Shown in pieces: positions 57,949 to 64,000 of a stretch of 64,000 nucleotides of DNA; position 1 is the stretch's first letter, and the number at the start of each line of letters is the position of its first letter. Under the pieces are notes generated by a model. It was given only the letters and a program-made list of their open reading frames with translations, was not told the DNA's origin and did no database searches. The stretch spans positions 1 through 64,000 of the forward strand of contig CANNZV010002472.1 in the NCBI GenBank assembly GCA_947561585.1, in the 5' to 3' direction. This DNA is from Caprella mutica. Its lineage: Eukaryota; Arthropoda; Malacostraca; Amphipoda; Caprellidae. Made by a program: the position numbers and the translations under genes.

Positions 57949-58237
57949 TAATGTATTTCAACTTGACGAAATCAGTGTGCGTGACAAACAAACTAACAAA
58001 CAAAGAACGCAATACCATAATAGAAAACTTCCTTGAAGAAAACTTATCAGAGGTGACTCATGAAAATATAAGACATGAATTAAAGTTGATTCTAATAGAA
58101 TTAATAACACCGTGAATTAACATATTTTACTTGTCATAAATTCTTATAGGTAGATCACATAAATATAACTTTAGTAGTCATTTTCCTTGAAATAGCATGG
58201 TTATCATACTGTTAGGTCACACAGGTTAATTGCGGCC

Positions 58238-58322
58238 CTCTACAGCAATGAGTGTATATAAAGATGGAGGTAGCATAGCGCAGGCAAAAGTGATGCCAAA
58301 AAGTGGCGCCATGGGCGTGTCT
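58238..58322 (+). repeat. Inverted repeat family F, left copy
   Basis: About 85 bp, 'ctctacagcaatgagtg' to 'ggcgccatgggcgtgtc', inverted at 60235-60321. The last ~31 bp are identical in the two copies. Confidence 0.8.
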
Positions 58323-58339
58323 TAACCCCAGTATATAGA

Positions 58340-58446
58340 ATATGTAGTGACAATCTAGACGTTTAGTGTACGTGACGTCATCACAGCAGCACTATAAAAG
58401 GAAAATTGTCACTACTTATCACTCTATTGTCATTACTATGTATATT
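58340..58446. mobile_element. MITE family B, copy 2
   Basis: 'atgtagtgacaatctagac', 'gtacgtgacgtcatcac' and 'aattgtcactact' match the right half of copy 1 (26709-26941), followed by an extra 'attgtcattactatg'. TGACGTCA at 58373-58380. Confidence 0.6.
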
Positions 58447-58532
58447 TTTTGTACTGTGGTCTAAACCAAGGATGCCCCTCCCACTCGCATCAGTTTAACA
58501 GAATGCACGGAAAGGAGATGATGTGCGTGTTA

Positions 58533-58851
58533 AGGGGCCTTTACACGGTAAGTGCTCAGTGCCACTTTGAGAGCGAACGCTCACCACAAAGTGCCACTGT
58601 CTGTCAGTAGCGATTGCCAGACAATCAACATAGGCCTAGTTGAAGAGCACCCATGCCTATGGAAAATAAAATCTAAAGATTATAAAGATAAAACACTAAC
58701 AGCGTTAGTGTTTAATATCATATTAGATGCTAACCACGATACTAAAGTGTCAGTGCCCACCAAAGCACATTCTGCTCGTGTAAAGGCGCTGAGCTAATTG
58801 GTGGGCAGTGTAGTGAATAGTGGCACTGACCAGTGCTCGTGTAAAGGCCCT
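58533..58851 (+). mobile_element. Harbinger-like MITE H3 carrying a MADF fragment
   Basis: A 319-bp element with TTA duplications (58530-58532, 58852-58854) and inverted ends AGGGGCCTTTACACG...(inverse) CGTGTAAAGGCCCT, extending into 'agtgccact'. The plus frame near 58640-58700 reads LVEEHPCLWKIKSKDYKDKT, a clear MADF N-terminal motif. The rest of the 81-codon frame (58552-58797) is terminal repeat sequence. Confidence 0.75.
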
Positions 58852-58854
58852 TTA

Positions 58855-59659
58855 GACTCGCTCTACCTCATGCACTTCTCAAAACCCTATTTTTTATAGA
58901 TTCAATAGTTACTTACGAATACAGATAATTTCTATGATAAAATAAGTGTACTATTTGATTACTAACTTTGCTTTGACATCTCACTAAAACTATAATTTTA
59001 TTTCAGTAATAACAAGATGAATAAAGAGAATGTATGCTCAAATCAAACTAAATTCACAACAAAAAGTATTATTAAACCATAAAAAATATAAGAATTCATC
59101 CATTGGTCAAAGCATTTACTTCTCAAAAAGAAAGACAATGCTACTGACTATTTTCGACTAATTTATTGCACGAAAGTTTGAGATTAAATTACATTCTAAA
59201 AAAAAAGAAGCAATGGCCTATACACGTATATCCAGAAACTTAGTGTGACGTCACGACTTGATCATTCTATTAGATTGAATGTAAAATTTAAATATACTTG
59301 TAACTTTTGTTGACATCTGATAAGCATGGAGAAAATATATTATTTATCATACAACGGAAGTAAATGAAAAATAAAAGTATTTTATGTACAAATGCAATCA
59401 ATATATATGAAAGGGGTTTAACTTACCTATTTCGTTACATATGTTACATGGTGGGAAAATACGTAAACCACCATAAAAATATCATTCATGAACATAAGTT
59501 GCATGATGTGATTAAATATCTCCCACCTTCTAATGCATCATATTATTTTCATTTACATTCAGTACTATTGAGCTTAATAATATATAATGATAAAAACCAC
59601 CTATGCAACTTGGTACTTTTTTATTCTCAAACCTTATGCCTCAAAGAATTGAAGTCTGT
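58855..59659. other. AT-rich interval, no gene recognised
   Basis: Contains TGACGTCA (59246-59253). The 106-codon ORF 59364-59684 has no domain I recognise and runs into a family E repeat. Confidence 0.4.
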
Positions 59660-59950
59660 TTCGGAACCAAAACTATATCGCTAACATCAAAAGGAAGTAA
59701 GATACAAGGGACTCTAAGAGTCAGTCATAAAGGAAAGTGGCTCCGTGAACAAATTTATCTACCAGGATTCATTGAACAAACTCAGGCATGAAGAAAATCA
59801 GTTACTTAATTAAAAAAAAAAGAATGTTGTTGCGAAAGATGGAAGAGGAAATGAAGAGTTGATGGTTAATGAAACCTAAATTCCTACCTTGCAAAAACTC
59901 TAAGAGGAAAATGAGAAGAGATAGTAAATGAAGCATGTAAGCCTACATTA
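59660..59950 (+). repeat. Interspersed repeat family E, copy 6
   Basis: 'ggaaccaaaactatatcgc', 'acaagggactctaagag', 'aaagtggctccgtgaac' and 'gatagtaaatgaagc' match copies 1 and 3, with an internal gap. Confidence 0.65.
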
Positions 59951-60234
59951 GCATTATCCTCTAAACCAAAAAGTAGTGTTAAAAATGAGTTGAGATTAAA
60001 ACAATTATGATAGTTTAACTTTTAATATAAATATAATAAAATTGAATGAGAAGCCAACTATAAAATATAATGTTTTCATAAATCTCACCAATTAGTAAAC
60101 AATGTTTTCATAAATAAAATATAATCACAATTGGTAAATAATTTGTTATCAAAATTGTGATGGCTACAAACAATACATAACAGCATAACCTCCCTCGACT
60201 GTTACTCTATTAGCACTGAGCATTGGAGGAGGGG

Positions 60235-60321
60235 AAGACACGCCCATGGCGCCACTTTTTGGCATCACTTTTCCTTGCATAGCATGCTGCCTCCATACCT
60301 ATATATACTCAATGCTCTACA
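60235..60321 (-). repeat. Inverted repeat family F, right copy
   Basis: Inverse of 58238-58322. The two could be termini of one ~2.1 kb element or two solo copies. Confidence 0.8.
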
Positions 60322-60367
60322 GAGAGATCTCTAAAACATTCTGAATATTAACAAAATAACATGGTAG

Positions 60368-60418
60368 AGCCTCACTTCTGTGACGTCACAGGTAAAGCCT
60401 CACTTCTGTGACGTCACA
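60368..60418 (+). repeat. Short tandem duplication with two TGACGTCA sites
   Basis: 'gcctcacttctgtgacgtca' occurs twice, 28 bp apart, each ending in a TGACGTCA palindrome (60381-60388, 60409-60416). Confidence 0.85.
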
Positions 60419-61394
60419 AATTACTCCCGCACGGTTGTGACTTGTGGGGGTTTGGGGAGAACCTACGCGCGAGCATACGTGTTACAAATTATTACACTGT
60501 ACCTAAACGGATCAAAATTTTAAAGTTATTATTATTGGTACGTGTATCGGTTACCAATACGTATCGGTACATATTCATTCAAAAAGTTTATATTAACTTC
60601 ATAAGGGCTTGATCGATAAAGAAATACCTGAATTAACTCTGTTTTCTCGTTTTATTATTTTTTTGTAATAACTCAGACTGTTAAAATGTAGGGACAAAAG
60701 TTTCTTTCTTTTATGTTCAATAAAAATGTTTCAATCTCTACTATTTACTTACAATTACCATTGAAAGATGCGGCAACAAACCGTCCGTGTGAGCACTCAC
60801 ACGTAGATTATATAGAATTGACTGGTAGGTAATGCGGCAGTCACCATCCGCCAAGAGAACGCATTACCCTGCGTTCAGAATTGTCCGTCTCTCTGCCGTG
60901 CGGTCAAGAGACGCTCGTGTGCCCACCTACCCGAGAGTTAATACTATTTTAGGGTCATGCGTCAATCGCCGGACTGCGAAGAACGCTCGTGTGCGGGGGC
61001 TCTTAGCGTGACCCACACTGTTCACTCTGACCGTCCCAACGTAGCGACATCTCATGTGGCTCTTCGTATGAGGAGGGGTCGTGAAGAAATTTTTCCTGAT
61101 TACAAATTTCTGCAATGGACCGTCCCTATGTTCCTGTACCCTGATTGAAACTGTTGCTTAGCGTTGTCATATATCGTTTCATTTGGAACGAATACATATG
61201 ATATATGTAGGCACAATAAGTTAAGTGATTACAGATATGAAATTAATAGTAAAAGGAATATAATCGATATCGATTAAATCCGTGTTTGTATATAATAGTT
61301 ATTTTCAAAGGTTAAACACCAAAAATATGAGCCTACCCAAATTAGGAAATCAAACTTTGTTTATAATATTCTGTGCAGAGTTTTTTTCATAAAT
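60419..61394. other. Interval with a GC-richer block, no gene recognised
   Basis: Bases ~60770-61145 are distinctly GC-richer, with 'aaccgtccgtg' near the left and 'ggaccgtccctatg' near the right. They may be an unidentified element. The short frames there lack recognisable domains. Confidence 0.4.
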
Positions 61395-61690
61395 TTCTAT
61401 AACAAACTAGCAGATACAACAAACAAACAAATAAATTAATTTTTCATTTCTTTCATTTTTAAAATTTATATTACTCTTTTTATTTTACTTTAATTCAAAT
61501 AGTAATTTATGATGCAATCCATCACTTTATTTCATCATTTAATGTAGTTTGTTGTATCCGCTAGTCTGTTGTACTGCACACTTCATGATTGTTTAATGAC
61601 CTGGCAGTGGGGTTCGGGGGGCGGCATCCCCCTCCCCCCGGATATACATATATTTTATGTTAAATCAGTAATAAACTACAAAAGCATCGG
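61395..61690 (-). repeat. Interspersed repeat family C, copy 3, with foldback part
   Basis: 61548-61690 is the inverse of 44928-45075. At 61400 'aacaaactagcagatacaac' faces 'gttgtatccgctagtctgtt' at ~61554, so the terminus is repeated inverted around an A/T-rich loop. The family boundary at ~61685 cuts into the adjacent ORF. Confidence 0.7.
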
Positions 61691-61691
61691 A

Positions 61692-62272
61692 CTAATGGGG
61701 CGTCGGGACTAATGAATAGTAACCACAATTGACTAGATCGGCTCTGTCCTTGTATTCATTTAAATCTAGTTTTCCTCTAGCAACAGATCTACAGTTTGAT
61801 GTCTGTAGGTCCAGAAACCTGTTGAGAGGGACCCTTGACCTAAATCTATAATGAGCTCTAAGGAACTTTTTCATATCGTTTAGATAGACAACTGCGGAGT
61901 TTGCTGTCAAATCTTTCGATTTAAGTTCCAGTATGTAAGGATGAATTATCTCTTCAGAAGCCTTTTCAAACTCTTGGTCGTTTTCCGGAATTGTTAGTAA
62001 GTCGTTTGGTTCCATATTGAGAGAGTGCATTACATTTCCAAATCTGGAGAGGTTTTCGAGGTGTCGCTTGAAATAAGAAGTTTCCTCTTTGTAACCCAAG
62101 GAAATCAGCGAATAGCTAGAATAGTTTGCGAGAGCCTCCACAAAATCCACTGATTCTTTTTCGTCTATTTTTTCAATTCTTGAGTTGAAGGCAGTGGAGT
62201 AGGCTAGTGAACATGACATTTTGTGAGATATCATTAGATGTTTAGAAAGACTGCCGACATTCTTGCCGAAAG
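61692..62272 (-). CDS. Exon of possible C2H2/tyrosine-recombinase-like protein, truncated
   Basis: An open minus-strand frame of ~194 codons from an acceptor-like 'tttaattgtag' (~62273) to 61692; the first in-frame ATG is 62234. It begins TFGKNVGSLSKHLMISHK, the second half of a C2H2 zinc finger (F...L..H....H), so a preceding exon should hold the two cysteines. HLENLSRFGNVMHSLNM resembles the L...GNF.HN motif of some zinc-finger/recombinase-like animal proteins. LTANSAVVYLNDMKKFLRAH resembles the core-binding helix region of tyrosine recombinases. No catalytic R...H..R...Y part is present. The last few codons fall at the family C boundary, suggesting truncation by that repeat. The family assignment is inference from weak motifs; an unrelated host exon is possible. 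Confidence 0.4.
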
Positions 62273-62509
62273 TCTACAATTTAATTGAAAAAATATAGAT
62301 CTCATTAAACCAATCAGATCAGATTATGATTGATCTGACCTATAAAGAGTTTCTCATATTGGCCACTTATGCTTGCCCCGGGATAAAAATAGTGTTCATC
62401 CAGGGATAAGTTTTGTGCACTAATATAGTATAGTTATATACATACTGTATGTTCTGATTTTGAAGATTGTTTTTATTGTTCTAGCCACGAAGGGTTCTGT
62501 GAATGGCAT
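62273..62509. other. No feature recognised
   Basis: No upstream cysteine-bearing exon for the adjacent ORF was identified here. Confidence 0.4.
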
Positions 62510-62560
62510 GTATGGAACAATTGATGTTCGGTACCTCAAATAAAGTTGTAAGAACCACTG
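62510..62560 (-). repeat. hAT-like terminal sequence, second copy
   Basis: The minus strand begins CAGTGGTTCTTACAACTTTA and contains GAGGTACCGAAC, matching the end at 51040-51090. The element would extend leftwards over the 61692-62272 ORF, but no second terminus was found. Confidence 0.35.
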
Positions 62561-62889
62561 TTTTAACCTAATATTGTAGCAATTAATTACCAATTAGGTT
62601 AACGTCAAATAATCGTTTCAATTTACTTTCAATTTAATCTCTCTATTCTTCCATTTTTCTGATAACCAGATTGATAAAAATTAGGGGTGCTTCGTGGCTA
62701 AATTATGATTTAAAATATTTTATATTCAATGATCTGGGTTATAGTTCCTTGCACCATATGCACGCACACCTGCTTTCCTGCTCTTCTGGTTATACCATGA
62801 AGTAGGTTGCTGTTCCTAGGGAAAGTGCTCCAGAGTGTTCGACGGTGACATGCGCGCAGAGTTTGAAATCTTCTTAACCCTTACGTATA

Positions 62890-63530
62890 CAGGGGGCGCA
62901 AAAAAAGGAAACCCATTTTCAAATTGGCTTATTTCACAAACTATTGAAGTTAGGATTTTTCTAAAAACATAATTTTATTTGTATCGTTTTTCTGCATCTT
63001 TCGTGAAAATCTGTAAAATTTACGACAAAAATTAAACATCCTTCAGTGAATTGAAAAAATATAAATATAAAGGGCTTGCGCGAGGACGAAAAACACAAAA
63101 AGACTTCAGAATAGGTATAATTTATTTCCATATGGTAGTAGTTGTAAAATTTTACAAAATGCTATTTTTCATTTAATTAACGTTTCGTTTATCGACTCTT
63201 TCCTTCATGGAAATACTTTTTCATCGCCAATCACGATGTCTTCTCCAAAACGATGATTTCTTTGCAGAAAATATCTTGAAAAATTTAGACTGCGGTAAAT
63301 CAGTTCTAAGAGTTGGATTCTTGCATGCTTCTTGAAAGGATGATACTTCACACCGTGTTTAACAATGCGGTGAAATGTGTCTTTAGTGATGTATAAATAC
63401 TTCTGATTGATATGTTTGAATTCTCAATAAATTTTTCATGAGTACGAATGGTTTCATGTGTTCGTTCTGTTCTCCTGCGATCTAATCGTTTTTTGTTCAA
63501 AAGAAAGTGGTTTCTTCAGTTTTGAACTTA
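62890..63530 (-). mobile_element. Decayed mariner-like element with transposase N-terminal remnant
   Basis: A terminal-looking sequence CAGGGGGCGCAAAAAAAGGA follows TA at 62888-62889. On the minus strand, near 63510-63180, broken frames read NKKRLDRRRTERTHETIRTH, ENSNISIRSIYTSLKTHF, HGVKYHPFKKHARIQLLELI and DIVIGDEKVFP. This resembles the HTH region and first catalytic D (GDEKVF) of mariner-type transposases. The rest of the catalytic domain is missing and frames are broken. The other end lies beyond recognition. Confidence 0.5.
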
Positions 63531-64000
63531 TTAATATAAGTCAATATGGTTTTGTAGTTGGTGAAAATCTTTCCTGAAAGCTATGTTCTAAATGGGTTTG
63601 AATCTGTTTGAAGCTTTCAGTGTTTAAGTTACTTGTGACGTTCCCCTAAAACATTATGAAAATTTTAACTAGGTAATATGACTAAATAATATTTACATAA
63701 ATAGGAATAATTGATAGTTATTCTATATATATAGCGAGACTTGGTAGGTAACCATAGGTAGTAGTTCTGTGCTTAACTCATTACCCAACAGATATCTACC
63801 TACCTAGAACCTACCTAAAAAGAACTATTACTGAGTATTAGGTAGGTAGTATGTACTTACTTACAGAATGGTAAAAAATGTTCCTATGTATGATAGTATT
63901 GCTGAAAATTCCATCTGATTAGTGTTACAAATGTTTCGAAATGAAGCTGTAAAAGAATATAATGTGTTTATCTGCTTGCTGGTCGTATACTTTACACATG
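63531..64000. other. AT-rich end of window, no gene recognised
   Basis: Clustered 'aggtaggta' and 'tacctacct' motifs at 63745-63850 form short inverted and direct repeats. Otherwise nothing supportable. Confidence 0.45.

Noticed and set aside
59364..59684. 106-codon ORF with Cys and His residues
   Set aside because: Cys/His spacing does not form a finger pattern, and the frame runs into a family E repeat.
60927..61148. Opposed 62-63 codon ORFs in a GC-richer block
   Set aside because: GC-richer DNA has fewer stops; no recognised domain on either strand.

Overview
The window is AT-rich eukaryotic DNA made almost entirely of repeats. Spliced transposase genes, piggyBac, Tc1/mariner, MULE, PIF/Harbinger-like and hAT-like elements, and LINEs with a coiled-coil ORF1, point to an animal, most likely an insect. 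Nothing fixes the species. No rRNA, standard tRNA, CRISPR array or clear single-copy host gene was found. There is a 23-base run of N at 45195-45217.

Layout. Bases 1-14826 are a macro-repeat. A ~1.37 kb non-satellite segment, with a tRNA-like Pol III promoter and a CTCF-like motif, alternates with long arrays of a ~103-104 bp satellite (about 44 and 70 copies). The third segment copy is cut short at 14826. Bases 14824-16507 lie between 27-bp direct repeats and end in a hammerhead-like core. Bases 16.5-23.3 kb are AT-rich DNA with a 15-bp minisatellite, copies of an interspersed repeat (family E) and a LINE 3' fragment.

Bases 23.3-29.8 kb are a nest built on one MITE-like family (family A). 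An apparently intact piggyBac element (23425-26560: TTAA duplications, 14-bp TIRs, two-exon transposase of 599 codons) and a dead DD37E Tc1/mariner element (27055-28626) both sit in family A sequence. Bases 33.7-38.1 kb hold a large inverted repeat with 0.8-0.9 kb arms, each carrying the same MULE-transposase exon. Harbinger-like MITEs with TWA duplications lie at 38.1, 57.3 and 58.5 kb; the last two contain pieces of MADF/Myb-like DNA-binding ORFs. Three TTAA-flanked elements with GGGGACGG-type termini lie at 39.1, 46.2 and 55.1 kb.

The middle also holds a 22-bp minisatellite (42.2-42.9 kb), GC-rich inverted minisatellites (44.8-45.2 kb) and an internally deleted LINE (47.6-49.3 kb). Further right are a 627-bp near-perfect palindrome (51966-52592), a multi-exon but disrupted MULE transposase gene (53001-54593), a triple nest of elements (54.8-57 kb), an exon of a possible zinc-finger/recombinase-like protein (61692-62272) and a decayed mariner (62.9-63.5 kb).

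The genes form no operon or pathway. They are transposition genes at different stages of decay, and the piggyBac transposase is the only one whose reading frame and ends all look intact. The palindrome TGACGTCA occurs 16 times, in several unrelated repeats, which is far above chance.
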